From Membranipora membranacea (lineage: Eukaryota > Bryozoa > Gymnolaemata > Cheilostomatida > Membraniporidae), in assembly GCA_914767715.1 (NCBI GenBank), contig OU612065.1, forward strand, positions 28,582,001 to 28,646,000: 64,000 nt of DNA, in the 5' to 3' direction. The notes beneath the pieces are model-generated. The model ran no database searches, was not told the DNA's origin, and was given only the letters and a program-made list of their open reading frames with translations. Every line of letters begins with the position of its first letter. Position 1 is the stretch's first letter. Positions 23,901 to 37,366 of this stretch are shown in pieces. The position numbers were made by a program, and so were the translations under genes.

Positions 23901-25652
23901 CCCCTTTGTTACTTTTTATAATTTTAAAGTCGCTCTCATCTCTGTTCTATTTATCGTAGGATCTTCATATTCTGGAATTTGAATGAGGCCAATGAGGCCA
24001 TCAACTGGTCAGAGTTTAAAAGAAATCCGATGGCTTTTTAATTTTTTCGCCTGCCGTTTGGCATGTTTTTTTGTGTCAAAATTGGCCCTCGTTAAAAATG
24101 TTGCTGACGCCAATCTAAGAGGGGCAGCCCCGAACGGTTTTCCGTTCCAAAGTCAACATGAAACTCCACACGGTATAGAGTAGGTTAGAAGGCAATCTAT
24201 TTTTTAATCTGGCCGTAAAAAACACCAAGGGTCCCCCCTTGGTTACTTTTTATAATTTTAAAGTCGCTCTCATCTCTGTTCTATTTATCGTAGGATCTTC
24301 ATATTCTGGAATTTGAATGAGGCCAATGAGGCCATCAACTGGTCAGAGTTTAAAAGAAATCCGATGGCTTTTTAATTTTTTCGCCTGCCGTTTGGCATGT
24401 TTTTTTGTGTCAAAATTGGCCCTCGCTAAAAATGTTGCTGACGCCAATCTAAGAGGGGCAGCCCCGAACGGTTTTCCGTTCCAAAGTCAGCATGAAATTC
24501 CACACGGTATAGAGTAGGTTAGAAGGCAATCTATTTTTTAATCTGGCCGTAAAAAACACCAAGGGTCCCCCCTTTGTTACTTTTTATAATTTTAAAGTCG
24601 CTCTCATCTCTGTTCTATTTATCGTAGGATCTTCATATTCTGGAATTTGAATGAGGCCAATGAGGCCATCAACTGGTCAGAGTTTAAAAGAAATCCGATG
24701 GCTTTTTAATTTTTTCGCCTGCCGTTTGGCATGTTTTTTTGTGTCAAAATTGGCCCTCGTTAAAAATGTTGCTGACGCCAATCTAAGAGGGGCAGCCCCG
24801 AACGGTTTTCCGTTCCAAAGTCAGCATGAAATTCCACACGGTATAGAGTAGGTTAGAAGGCAATCTATTTTTTAATCTGGCCGTAAAAAACACCAAGGGT
24901 CCCCCCTTTGTTACTTTTTATAATTTTAAAGTCGCTCTCATCTCTGTTCTATTTATCGTAGGATCTTCATATTCTGGAATTTGAATGAGGCCAATGAGGC
25001 CATCAACTGGTCAGAGTTTAAAAGAAATCCGATGGCTTTTTAATTTTTTCGCCTGCCGTTTGGCATGTTTTTTTATGTCAAAATTGGCCCTCGTTAAAAA
25101 TGTTGCTGACGCCAATCTAAGAGGGGCAGCCCCGAACGGTTTTCCGTTCCAAAGTCAGCATGAAATTCCACACGGTATAGAGTAGGTTAGAAGGCAATCT
25201 ATTTTTTAATCTGGCCGTAAAAAACACCAAGGGTCCCCCCTTTGTTACTTTTTATAATTTTAAAGTCGCTCTCATCTCTGTTCTATTTATCGTAGGATCT
25301 TCATATTCTGGAATTTGAATGAGGCCAATGAGGCCATCAACTGGTCAGAGTTTAAAAGAAATCCGATGGCTTTTTAATTTTTTCGCCTGCCGTTTGGCAT
25401 GTTTTTTTATGTCAAAATTGGCCCTCGTTAAAAATGTTGCTGACGCCAATCTAAGAGGGGCAGCCCCGAACGGTTTTCCGTTCCAAAGTCAGCATGAAAT
25501 TCCACACGGTATAGAGTAGGTTAGAAGGCAATCTATTTTTTAATCTGGCCGTAAAAAACACCAAGGGTCCCCCCTTTGTTACTTTTTATAATTTTAAAGT
25601 CGCTCTCATCTCTGTTCTATTTATCGTAGGATCTTCATATTCTGGAATTTGA
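17971..25652 (+). repeat. 23-mer HOR, a subtype, copy 2 (complete, 7682 bp)
   Basis: This is the fullest copy, with 23 monomers and no indels. The markers run as follows: gcgaat pair (17971, 18305), TAG unit (18639), aatgtcag (18973), aattatttcg (19307), three plain units, a unit preceded by gctcacatc (20643), a unit preceded by gtcgttctc (20977), tagccctc (21311), gtgtc (21645), ttaatattc before 21979, gtgtc with gaaactcc (22313), taatagaaa (22647), gtgtc (22981), ggtccgag (23649), gtcaacatg (23983), gtgtc (24317, 24651), and two plain units. Private changes include a cgattttcc at about 18792, loss of the ATG at 22981 and cgctaaa at about 24425. Confidence 0.9.
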
Positions 25653-28600
25653 ATGAGGCCAATGAGGCCATCAACTGGTCAGAGTTTAAAAGAAATCCGA
25701 TGGCTTTTTATTTTTTTCGCCTGCCGTTTGGCATGTTTTTTTATGTCAAAATTGGCCCTCGTTAAAAATGTTGCTGACGCGAATCTAAGAGGGGCAGCCC
25801 CGAACGGTTTTCCGTTCCAAAGTCAGCATGAAATTCCACACGGTATAGAGTAGGTTAGAAGGCAATCTATTTTTTAATCTGGCCGTAAAAAACAAAAAGG
25901 GTCCCCCCTTTGTTACTTTTTATAATTTTAAAGTCGCTCTCATCTCTGTTCTATTTATCGTAGGATCTTCATATTCTGGAATTTGAATGAGGCCAATGAG
26001 GCCATCAACTGGTCAGAGTTTAAAAGAAATCCGATGGCTTTTTAATTTTTTCGCCTGCCGTTTGGCATGTTTTTTTATGTCAAAATTGGCCCTCGTTAAA
26101 AATGTTGCTGACGCGAATCTAAGAGGGGCAGCCCCGAACGGTTTTCCGTTCCAAAGTCAGCATGAAATTCCACACGGTATAGAGTAGGTTAGAAGGCAAT
26201 CTATTTTTTAATCTGGCCGTAAAAAACAAAAAGGGTCCCCCCTTTGTTACTTTTTATAATTTTAAAGTCGCTCTCATCTCTGTTCTATTTATCGTAGGAT
26301 CTTCATATTCTGGAATTTGAATGAGGCCAATGAGGCCATCAACTGGTCAGAGTTTAAAAGAAATCCGATGGCTTTCTAATTTTTTCGCCTGCCGTTTGGC
26401 ATGTTTTTTTATGTCAAAATTGGCCCTCGTTAAAAATGTTGCTGACGCCAATCTAAGAGGGGCAGCCCCGAACGGTTTTCCGTTCCAAAGTTAGCATGAA
26501 ATTCCACACGGTATAGAGTAGGTTAGAAGGCAATCTATTTTTTAATCTGGCCGTAAAAAACACCAAGGGTCCCCCCTTTGTTACTTTTTATAATTTTAAA
26601 GTCGCTCTCATCTCTGTTCTATTTATCGTAGGATCTTCATATTCTGGAATTTGAATGAGGCCAATGAGGCCATCAACTGGTCAGAGTTTAAAAGAAATCC
26701 GATGGCTTTTTAATTTTTTCGCCTGCCGTTTGGCATGTTTTTTTATGTCAAAATTGGCCCTCGTTAAAAATGTTGCTGACGCCAATCTAAGAGGGGCAGC
26801 CCCGAACGGTTTTCCGTTCCAATGTCAGCATGAAATTCCACACGGTATAGAGTAGGTTAGAAGGCAATCTATTTTTTAATCTGGCCGTAAAAAACACCAA
26901 GGGTCCCCCCTTTGTTACTTTTTATAATTTTAAAGTCGCTCTCATCTCTGTTCTATTTATCGTAGGATCTTCATATTCTGGAATTTGAATGAGGCCAATG
27001 AGGCCATCAACTGGTCAGAGTTTAAAAGAAATCCGATGGCTTTTTAATTATTTCGCCTGCCGTTTGGCATGTTTTTTTATGTCAAAATTGGCCCTCGTTA
27101 AAAATGTTGCTGACGCCAATCTAAGAGGGGCAGCCCCGAACGGTTTTCCGTTCCAAAGTCAGCATGAAATTCCACACGGTATAGAGTAGGTTAGAAGGCA
27201 ATCTATTTTTTAATCTGGCCGTAAAAAACACCAAGGGTCCCCCCTTTGTTACTTTTTATAATTTTAAAGTCGCTCTCATCTCTGTTCTATTTATCGTAGG
27301 ATCTTCATATTCTGGAATTTGAATGAGGCCAATGAGGCCATCAACTGGTCAGAGTTTAAAAGAAATCCGATGGCTTTTTAATTTTTTCGCCTGCCGTTTG
27401 GCATGTTTTTTTATGTCAAAATTGGCCCTCGTTAAAAATGTTGCTGACGCCAATCTAAGAGGGGCAGCCCCGAACGGTTTTCCGTTCCAAAGTCAGCATG
27501 AAATTCCACACGGTATAGAGTAGGTTAGAAGGCAATCTATTTTTTAATCTGGCCGTAAAAAACACCAAGGGTCCCCCCTTTGTTACTTTTTATAATTTTA
27601 AAGTCGCTCTCATCTCTGTTCTATTTATCGTAGGATCTTCATATTCTGGAATTTGAATGAGGCCAATGAGGCCATCAACTGGTCAGAGTTTAAAAGAAAT
27701 CCGATGGCTTTTTAATTTTTTCGCCTGCCGTTTGGCATGTTTTTTTATGTCAAAATTGGCCCTCGTTAAAAATGTTGCTGACGCCAATCTAAGAGGGGCA
27801 GCCCCGAACGGTTTTCCGTTCCAAAGTCAGCATGAAATTCCACACGGTATAGAGTAGGTTAGAAGGCAATCTATTTTTTAATCTGGCCGTAAAAAACACC
27901 AAGGGTCCCCCCTTTGTTACTTTTTATAATTTTAAAGTCGCTCTCATCTCTGTTCTATTTATCGTAGGATCTTCATATTCTGGAATTTGAATGAGGCCAA
28001 TGAGGCCATCAACTGGTCAGAGTTTAAAAGAAATCCGATGGCTTTTTAATTTTTTCGCCTGCCGTTTGGCATGTTTTTTTATGTCAAAATTGGCCCTCGT
28101 TAAAAATGTTGCTGACGCCAATCTAAGAGGGGCAGCCCCGAACGGTTTTCCGTTCCAAAGTCAGCATGAAATTCCACACGGTATAGAGTAGGTTAGAAGG
28201 CAATCTATTTTTTAATCTGGCCGTAAAAAACACCAAGGGTCCCCCCTTTGTTACTTTTTATAATTTTAAAGTCGCTCACATCTCTGTTCTATTTATCGTA
28301 GGATCTTCATATTCTGGAATTTGAATGAGGCCAATGAGGCCATCAACTGGTCAGAGTTTAAAAGAAATCCGATGGCTTTTTAATTTTTTCGCCTGCCGTT
28401 TGGCATGTTGTTTTATGTCAAAATTGGCCCTCGTTAAAAATGTTGCTGACGCCAATCTAAGAGGGGCAGCCCCGAACGGTTTTCCGTTCCAAAGTCAGCA
28501 TGAAATTCCACACGGTATAGAGTAGGTTAGAAGGCAATCTATTTTTTAATCTGGCCGTAAAAAACACCAAGGGTCCCCCCTTTGTTACTTTTTATAATTT

Positions 28601-31600
28601 TAAAGTCGTTCTCATCTCTGTTCTATTTATCGTAGGATCTTCATATTCTGGAATTTGAATGAGGCCAATGAGGCCATCAACTGGTCAGAGTTTAAAAGAA
28701 ATCCGATGGCTTTTTAATTTTTTCGCCTGCCGTTTGGCATGTTTTTTTATGTCAAAATTGGCCCTCGTTAAAAATGTTGCTGACGCCAATCTAAGAGGGG
28801 CAGCCCCGAACGGTTTTCCGTTCCAAAGTCAGCATGAAATTCCACACGGTATAGAGTAGGTTAGAAGGCAATCTATTTTTTAATCTGGCCGTAAAAAACA
28901 CCAAGGGTCCCCCCTTTGTTACTTTTTATAATTTTAAAGTCGCTCTCATCTCTGTTCTATTTATCGCAGGATCTTCATATTCTGGAATTTGAATGAGGCC
29001 AATGAGGCCATCAACTGGTCAGAGTTTAAAAGAAATCCGATGGCTTTTTAATTTTTTCGCCTGCCGTTTGGCATGTTTTTTTATGTCAAAATTAGCCCTC
29101 GTTAAAAATGTTGCTGACGCCAATCTAAGAGGGGCAGCCCCGAACGGTTTTCCGTTCCAAAGTCAGCATGAAATTCCACACGGTATAGAGTAGGTTAGAA
29201 GGCAATCTAATTTTTAATCTGGCCGTAAAAAAACACCAAGGGTCCCCCCTTTGTTACTTTTCATAATTTTAAAGTCGCTCTCATCTCTGTTCTATTTATC
29301 GTAGGATCTTCATATTCTGGAATTTGAATGAGGCCAATGAGGCCATCAACTGGTCAGAGTTTAAAAGAAATCCGATGGCTTTTTAATTTTTTCGCCTGCC
29401 GTTTGGCATGTTTTTTTGTGTCAAAATTGGCCCTCGTTAAAAATGTTGCTGACGCCAATCTAAGAGGGGCAGCCCCGAACGGTTTTCCGTTCCAAAGTCA
29501 GCATGAAATTCCACACGGTATAGAGTAGGTTAGAAGGCAATCTATTTTTTAATCTGGCCGTAAAAAACACCAAGGGTCCCCCCTTTGTTACTTTTTATAA
29601 TTTTAAAGTCGCTCTCATCTCTGTTCTATTTATCGTAGGATCTTAATATTCTGGAATTTGAATGAGGCCAATGAGGCCATCAACTGGTCAGAGTTTAAAA
29701 GAAATCCGATGGCTTTTTAATTTTTTCGCCTGCCGTTTGGCATGTTTTTTTATGTCAAAATTGGCCCTCGTTAAAAATGTTGCTGACGCCAATCTAAGAG
29801 GGGCAGCCCCGAACGGTTTTCCGTTCCAAAGTCAGCATGAAATTCCACACGGTATAGAGTAGGTTAGAAGGCAATCTATTTTTTAATCTGGCCGTAAAAA
29901 ACACCAAGGGTCCCCCCTTTGTTACTTTTTATAATTTTAAAGTCGCTCTCATCTCTGTTCTATTTATCGTAGGATCTTCATATTCTGGAATTTGAATGAG
30001 GCCAATGAGGCCATCAACTGGTCAGAGTTTAAAAGAAATCCGATGGCTTTTTAATTTTTTCGCCTGCCGTTTGGCATGTTTTTTTGTGTCAAAATTGGCC
30101 CTCGTTAAAAATGTTGCTGACGCCAATCTAAGAGGGGCAGCCCCGAACGGTTTTCCGTTCCAAAGTCAGCATGAAACTCCACACGGTATAGAGTAGGTTA
30201 GAAGGCAATCTATTTTTTAATCTGGCCGTAAAAAACACCAAGGGTCCCCCCTTTGTTACTTTTTATAATTTTAAAGTCGCTCTCATCTCTGTTCTATTTA
30301 TCGTAGGATCTTCATATTCTGGAATTTGAATGAGGCCAATGAGGCCATCAACTGGTCAGAGTTTAATAGAAATCCGATGGCTTTTTAATTTTTTTGCCTG
30401 CCGTTTGGCATGTTTTTTTGTGTCAAAATTGGCCCTCGTTAAAAATGTTGCTGACGCCAATCTAAGAGGGGCAGCCCCGAACGGTTTTCCGTTCCAAAGT
30501 CAGCATGAAATTCCACACGGTATAGAGTAGGTTAGAAGGCAATCTATTTTTTAATCTGGCCGTAAAAAACACCAAGGGTCCCCCCTTTGTTACTTTTTAT
30601 AATTTTAAAGTCGCTCTCATCTCTGTTCTATTTATCGTAGGATCTTCATATTCTGGAATTTGAATGAGGCCAATGAGGCCATCAACTGGTCAGAGTTTAA
30701 AAGAAATCCGATGGCTTTTTAATTTTTTCGCCTGCCGTTTGGCATGTTTTTTTGTGTCAAAATTGGCCCTCGTTAAAAATGTTGCTGACGCCAATCTAAG
30801 AGGGGCAGCCCCGAACGGTTTTCCGTTCCAAAGTCAGCATGAAATTCCACACGGTATAGAGTAGGTTAGAAGGCAATCTATTTTTTAATCTGGCCGTAAA
30901 AAACACCAAGGGTCCCCCCTTTGTTACTTTTTATAATTTTAAAGTCGCTCTCATCTCTGTTCTATTTATCGTAGGATCTTCATATTCTGGAATTTGAATG
31001 AGGCCAATGAGGCCATCAACTGGTCAGAGTTTAAAAGAAATCCGATGGCTTTTTAATTTTTTCGCCTGCCGTTTGGCATGTTTTTTTATGTCAAAATTGG
31101 CCCTCGTTAAAAATGTTGCTGACGCCAATCTAAGAGGGGCAGCCCCGAACGGTTTTCCGTTCCAAAGTCAGCATGAAATTCCACACGGTATAGAGTAGGT
31201 TAGAAGGCAATCTATTTTTTAATCTGGCCGTAAAAAACACCAAGGGTCCCCCCTTTGTTACTTTTTATAATTTTAAAGTCGCTCTCATCTCTGTTCTATT
31301 TATCGTAGGATCTTCATATTCTGGAATTTGAATGAGGCCAATGAGGCCATCAACTGGTCCGAGTTTAAAAGAAATCCGATGGCTTTTTAATTTTTTCGCC
31401 TGCCGTTTGGCATGTTTTTTTATGTCAAAATTGGCCCTCGTTAAAAATGTTGCTGACGCCAATCTAAGAGGGGCAGCCCCGAACGGTTTTCCGTTCCAAA
31501 GTCAGCATGAAATTCCACACGGTATAGAGTAGGTTAGAAGGCAATCTATTTTTTAATCTGGCCGTAAAAAACACCAAGGGTCCCCCCTTTGTTACTTTTT

Positions 31601-32410
31601 ATAATTTTAAAGTCGCTCTCATCTCTGTTCTATTTATCGTAGGATCTTCATATTCTGGAATTTGAATGAGGCCAATGAGGCCATCAACTGGTCAGAATTT
31701 AAAAGAAATCCGATGGCTTTTTAATTTTTTCGCCTGCCGTTTGGCATGTTTTTTTGTGTCAAAATTGGCCCTCGTTAAAAATGTTGCTGACGCCAATCTA
31801 AGAGGGGCAGCCCCGAACGGTTTTCCGTTCCAAAGTCAACATGAAACTCCACACGGTATAGAGTAGGTTAGAAGGCAATCTATTTTTTAATCTGGCCGTA
31901 AAAAACACCAAGGGTCCCCCCTTTGTTACTTTTTATAATTTTAAAGTCGCTCTCATCTCTGTTCTATTTATCGTAGGATCTTCATATTCTGGAATTTGAA
32001 TGAGGCCAATGAGGCCATCAACTGGTCAGAGTTTAAAAGAAATCCGATGGCTTTTTAATTTTTTCGCCTGCCGTTTGGCATGTTTTTTTGTGTCAAAATT
32101 GGTCAGAGTTTAAAAGAAATCCGATGGCTTTTTAATTTTTTCGCCTGCCGTTTGGCATGTTTTTTTGTGTCAAAATTGGCCCTCGTTAAAAATGTTGCTG
32201 ACGCCAATCTAAGAGGGGCAGCCCCGAACGGTTTTCCGTTCCAAAGTCAGCATGAAATTCCACACGGTATAGAGTAGGTTAGAAGGCAATCTATTTTTTA
32301 ATCTGGCCGTAAAAAACACCAAGGGTCCCCCCTTTGTTACTTTTTATAATTTTAAAGTCGCTCTCATCTCTGTTCTATTTATCGTAGGATCTTCATATTC
32401 TGGAATTTGA
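25653..32410 (+). repeat. 23-mer HOR, b subtype, copy 2 (20 monomers retained)
   Basis: This copy repeats the 17971-25652 marker order with a 7682-bp offset, plus the b-specific marks ttttattttttt (25653) and gttgtttta (28325). The monomer at 28993 gains one A in its A run (about 29230), the first net indel in the window, shifting the register from here on. The ggtccgag unit is at 31332 and the gtcaacatg unit at 31666. The last monomer (32000-32410) contains the 77-bp duplication, after which the marker order breaks down. Confidence 0.88.
32024..32177 (+). repeat. 77-bp tandem duplication inside one monomer
   Basis: Bases 32024-32100 are repeated at 32101-32177, which makes this monomer 411 bp long. 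At the join, aaaattgg runs straight into tcagag. The trinucleotide TGG is shared by the donor site (actggtcag) and the break site (aattggccc), so 3 bp of microhomology bridge the junction. Both copies carry the gtgtc variant, so the duplication happened within one monomer type. It is the only rearrangement in the window that is clearly not a multiple of the monomer length. Confidence 0.95.
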
Positions 32411-35400
32411 ATGAGGCCAATGAGGCCATCAACTGGTCAGAGTTTAAAAGAAATCCGATGGCTTTTTAATTTTTTCGCCTGCCGTTTGGCATGTTTTTTT
32501 ATGTCAAAATTGGCCCTCGTTAAAAATGTTGCTGACGCCAATCTAAGAGGGGCAGCCCCGAACGGTTTTCCGTTCCAAAGTCAGCATGAAATTCCACACG
32601 GTATAGAGTAGGTTAGAAGGCAATCTATTTTTTAATCTGGCCGTAAAAAACACCAAGGGTCCCCCCTTTGTTACTTTTTATAATTTTAAAGTCGCTCTCA
32701 TCTCTGTTCTATTTATCGTAAGATCTTCATATTCTGGAATTTGAATGAGGCCAATGAGGCCATCAACTGGTCAGAGTTTAAAAGAAATCCGATGGCTTTT
32801 TAATTTTTTCGCCTGCCGTTTGGCATGTTTTTTTATGTCAAAATTGGCCCTCGTTAAAAATGTTGCTGACGCCAATCTAAGAGGGGCAGCCCCGAACGGT
32901 TTTCCGTTCCAAAGTCAGCATGAAATTCCACACGGTATAGAGTAGGTTAGAAGGCAATCTATTTTTTAATCTGGCCGTAAAAAACACCAAGGGTCCCCCC
33001 TTTGTTACTTTTTATAATTTTAAAGTCGCTCTCATCTCTGTTCTATTTATCGTAGGATCTTCATATTCTGGAATTTGAATGAGGCCAATGAGGCCATCAA
33101 CTGGTCAGAGTTTAAAAAAAATCCGATGGCTTTTTAATTTTTTCGCCTGCCGTTTGGCATGTTTTTTTATGTCAAAATTGGCCCTCGTTAAAAATGTTGC
33201 TGACGCCAATCTAAGAGGGGCAGCCCCGAACAGTTTTCCGTTCCAAAGTCAGCATGAAATTCCACACGGTATAGAGTAGGTTAGAAGGCAATCTATTTTT
33301 TAATCTGGCCGTAAAAAACACCAAGGGTCCCCCCTTTGTTACTTTTTATAATTTTAAAGTCGCTCTCATCTCTGTTCTATTTATCGTAGGATCTTCATAT
33401 TCTGGAATTTGAATGAGGCCAATGAGGCCATCAACTGGTCAGAGTTTAAAAGAAATCCGATGGCTTTTTAATTTTTTCGCCTGCCGTTTGGCATGTTTTT
33501 TTATGTCAAAATTGGCCCTCGTTAAAAATGTTGCTGACGCCAATCTAAGAGGGGCAGCCCCGAACGGTTTTCCGTTCCAAAGTCAGCATGAAATTCCACA
33601 CGGTATAGAGTAGGTTAGAAGGCAATCTATTTTTTAATCTGGCCGTAAAAAACACCAAGGGTCCCCCCTTTGTTACTTTTTATAATTTTAAAGTCGCTCT
33701 CATCTCTGTTCTATTTATCGTAGGATCTTCATATTCTGGAATTTGAATGAGGCCAATGAGGCCATCAACTGGTCAGAGTTTAAAAGAAATCCGATGGCTT
33801 TTTAATTTTTTCGCCTGCCGTTTGGCATGTTTTTTTATGTCAAAATTGGCCCTCGTTAAAAATGTTGCTGACGCCAATCTAAGAGGGGCAGCCCCGAACG
33901 GTTTTCCGTTCCAAAGTCAGCATGAAATTCCACACGGTATAGAGTAGGTTAGAAGGCAATCTATTTTTTAATCTGGCCGTAAAAAACACCAAGGGTCCCC
34001 CCTTTGTTACTTTTTATAATTTTAAAGTCGCTCTCATCTCTGTTCTATTTATCGTAGGATCTTCATATTCTGGAATTTGAATGAGGCCAATGAGGCCATC
34101 AACTGGTCAGAGTTTAAAAGAAATCCGATGGCTTTTTAATTTTTTCGCCTGCCGTTTGGCATGTTTTTTTATGTCAAAATTGGCCCTCGTTAAAAATGTT
34201 GCTGACGCCAATCTAAGAGGGGCAGCCCCGAACGGTTTTCCGTTCCAAAGTCAGCATGAAATTCCACACGGTATAGAGTAGGTTAGAAGGCAATCTATTT
34301 TTTAATCTGGCCGTAAAAAACACCAAGGGTCCCCCCTTTGTTACTTTTTATAATTTTAAAGTCGCTCTCATCTCTGTTCTATTTATCGTAGGATCTTCAT
34401 ATTCTGGAATTTGAATGAGGCCAATGAGGCCATCAACTGGTCAGAGTTTAAAAGAAATCCGATGGCTTTTAAATTTTTTCGCCTGCCGTTTGGCATGTTT
34501 TTTATGTCAAAATTGGCCCTCGTTAAAAATGTTGCTGACGCCAATCTAAGAGGGGCAGCCCCGAACGGTTTTCCGTTCCAAAGTCAGCATGAAATTCCAC
34601 ACGGTATAGAGTAGGTTAGAAGGCAATCTATTTTTTAATCTGGCCGTAAAAAACACCAAGGGTCCCCCCTTTGTTACTTTTTATAATTTTAAAGTCGCTC
34701 TCATCTCTGTTCTATTTATCGTAGGATCTTCATATTCTGGAATTTGAATGAGGCCAATGAGGCCATCAACTGGTCAGAGTTTAAAAGAAATCCGATGGCT
34801 TTTTAATTTTTTCGCCTGCCGTTTGGCATGTTTTTTTGTGTCAAAATTGGCCCTCGTTAAAAATGTTGCTGACGCCAATCTAAGAGGGGCAGCCCCGAAC
34901 GGTTTTCCGTTCCAAAGTCAGCATGAAATTCCACACGGTATAGAGTAGGTTAGAAGGCAATCTATTTTTTAATCTGGCCGTAAAAAACACCAAGGGTCCC
35001 CCCTTTGTTACTTTTTATAATTTTAAAGTCGCTCTCATCTCTGTTCTATTTATCGTAGGATCTTCATATTCTGGAATTTGAATGAGGCCAATGAGGCCAT
35101 CAACTGGTCAGAGTTTAAAAGAAATCCGATGGCTTTTTAATTTTTTCGCCTGCCGTTTGGCATGTTTTTTTATGTCAAAATTGGCCCTCGTTAAAAATGT
35201 TGCTGACGCCAATCTAAGAGGGGCAGCCCCGAACGGTTTTCCGTTCCAAAGTCAGCATGAAATTCCACACGGTATAGAGTAGGTTAGAAGGCAATCTATT
35301 TTTTAATCTGGCCGTAAAAAACACCAAGGGTCCCCCCTTTGTTACTTTTTATAATTTTAAAGTCGCTCTCATCTCTGTTCTATTTATCGTAGGATCTTCA

Positions 35401-37366
35401 TATTCTGGAATTTGAATGAGGCCAATGAGGCCATCAACTGGTCAGAGTTTAAAAGAAATCCGATGGCTTTTTAATTATTTCGCCTGCCGTTTGGCATGTT
35501 TTTTTATGTCAAAATTGGCCCTCGTTAAAAATGTTGCTGACCCCAATCTAAGAGGGGCAGCCCCGAACGGTTTTCCGTTCCAAAGTCAGCATGAAATTCC
35601 ACACGGTATAGAGTAGGTTAGAAGGCAATCTATTTTTTAATCTGGCCGTAAAAAACACCAAGGGTCCCCCCTTTGTTACTTTTTATAATTTTAAAGTCGC
35701 TCTCATCTCTGTTTTATTTATCGTAGGATCTTCATATTCTGGAATTTGAATGAGGCCAATGAGGCCATCAACTGGGCAGAGTTTAAAAGAAATCCGATGG
35801 CTTTTTAATTTTTTCGCCTGCCGTTTGGCATGTTTTTTTATGTCAAAATTGGCCCTCGTTAAAAATGTTGCTGACGCCAATCTAAGAGGGGCAGCCCCGA
35901 ACGGTTTTCCGTTCCAAAGTCAGCATGAAATTCCACACGGTATAGAGTAGGTTAGAAGGCAATCTATTTTTTAATCTGGCCGTAAAAAACACCAAGGGTC
36001 CCCCCTTTGTTACTTTTTATAATTTTAAAGTCGCTCTCATCTCTGTTCTATTTATCGTAGGATCTTCATATTCTGGAATTTGAATGAGGCCAATGAGGCC
36101 ATCAACTGGTCAGAGTTTAAAAGAAATCCGATGGCTTTTTAATTTTTTCGCCTGCCGTTTGGCATGTTTTTTTATGTCAAAATTGGCCCTCGTTAAAAAT
36201 GTTGCTGACGCCAATCTAAGAGGGGCAGCCCCGAACGGTTTTCCGTTCCAAAGTCAGCATGAAATTCCACACGGTATAGAGTAGGTTAGAAGGCAATCTA
36301 TTTTTTAATCTGGCCGTAAAAAACACCAAGGGTCCCCCCTTTGTTACTTTTTATAATTTTAAAGTCGCTCTCATCTCTGTTCTATTTATCGTAGGATCTT
36401 CATATTCTGGAATTTGAATGAGGCCAATGAGGCCATCAACTGGTCAGAGTTTAAAAGAAATCCGATGGCTTTTTAATTATTTCGCCTGCCGTTTGGCATG
36501 TTTTTTTATGTCAAAATTGGCCCTCGTTAAAAATGTTGCTGACCCCAATCGAAGAGGGGCAGCCCCGAACGGTTTTCCGTTCCAAAGTCAGCATGAAATT
36601 CCACACGGTATAGAGTAGGTTAGAAGGCAATCTATTTTTTAATCTGGCCGTAAAAAACACCAAGGGTCCCCCCTTTGTTACTTTTTATAATTTTAAAGTC
36701 GCTCTCATCTCTGTTCTATTTATCGTAGGATCTTCATATTCTGGAATTTGAATGAGGCCAATGAGGCCATCAACTGGGCAGAGTTTAAAAGAAATCCGAT
36801 GGCTTTTTAATTTTTTCGCCTGCCGTTTGGCATGTTTTTTTATGTCAAAATTGGCCCTCGTTAAAAATGTTGCTGACGCCAATCTAAGAGGGGCAGCCCC
36901 GAACGGTTTTCCGTTCCAAAGTCAGCATGAAATTCCACACGGTATAGAGTAGGTTAGAAGGCAATCTATTTTTTAATCTGGCCGTAAAAAACACCAAGGG
37001 TCCCCCCTTTGTTACTTTTTATAATTTTAAAGTCGCTCTCATCTCTGTTCTATTTATCGTAGGATCTTCATATTCTGGGATTTGAATGAGGCCAATGAGG
37101 CCATCAACTGGTCAGAGTTTAAAAGAAATCCGATGGCTTTTTAATTTTTTCGCCTGCCGTTTGGCATGTTTTTTTGTGTCAAAATTGGCCCTCGTTAAAA
37201 ATGTTGCTGACGCCAATCTAAGAGGGGCAGCCCCGAACGGTTTTCCGTTCCAAAGTCAGCATGAAATTCCACACGGTATAGAGTAGGTTAGAAGGCAATC
37301 TATTTTTTAATCTGGCCGTTAAAAACACCAAGGGTCCCCCCTTCGTTACTTTTTATAATTTTAAAG
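32411..37366 (+). repeat. Mixed block between the 23-mer and 12-mer HORs
   Basis: About 15 monomers with few of the left-hand markers. Private changes include taagatc at 32720, an A7 run and cagttttcc in the unit at 33079, and a loss of one T in the T7 run of the unit at 34415 (about 34500), which makes it 333 bp long. Units with gtgtc recur at 34748 and 37086. The block contains a 3-monomer duplication (35082-37085) and ends where exact 4007-bp periodicity begins. Confidence 0.75.
35082..37085 (+). repeat. 3-monomer (1002-bp) tandem duplication
   Basis: A monomer with both aattatttcg and gaccccaat, followed by one with ctgggcag, occurs at 35416/35750 and again at 36418/36752, exactly 1002 bp apart. 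The copies have already diverged slightly: gttttattta precedes 35750 only, and caatcgaag is found only in the unit at 36418. The edges are placed to the nearest monomer because the flanking units are consensus-like. Confidence 0.8.
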
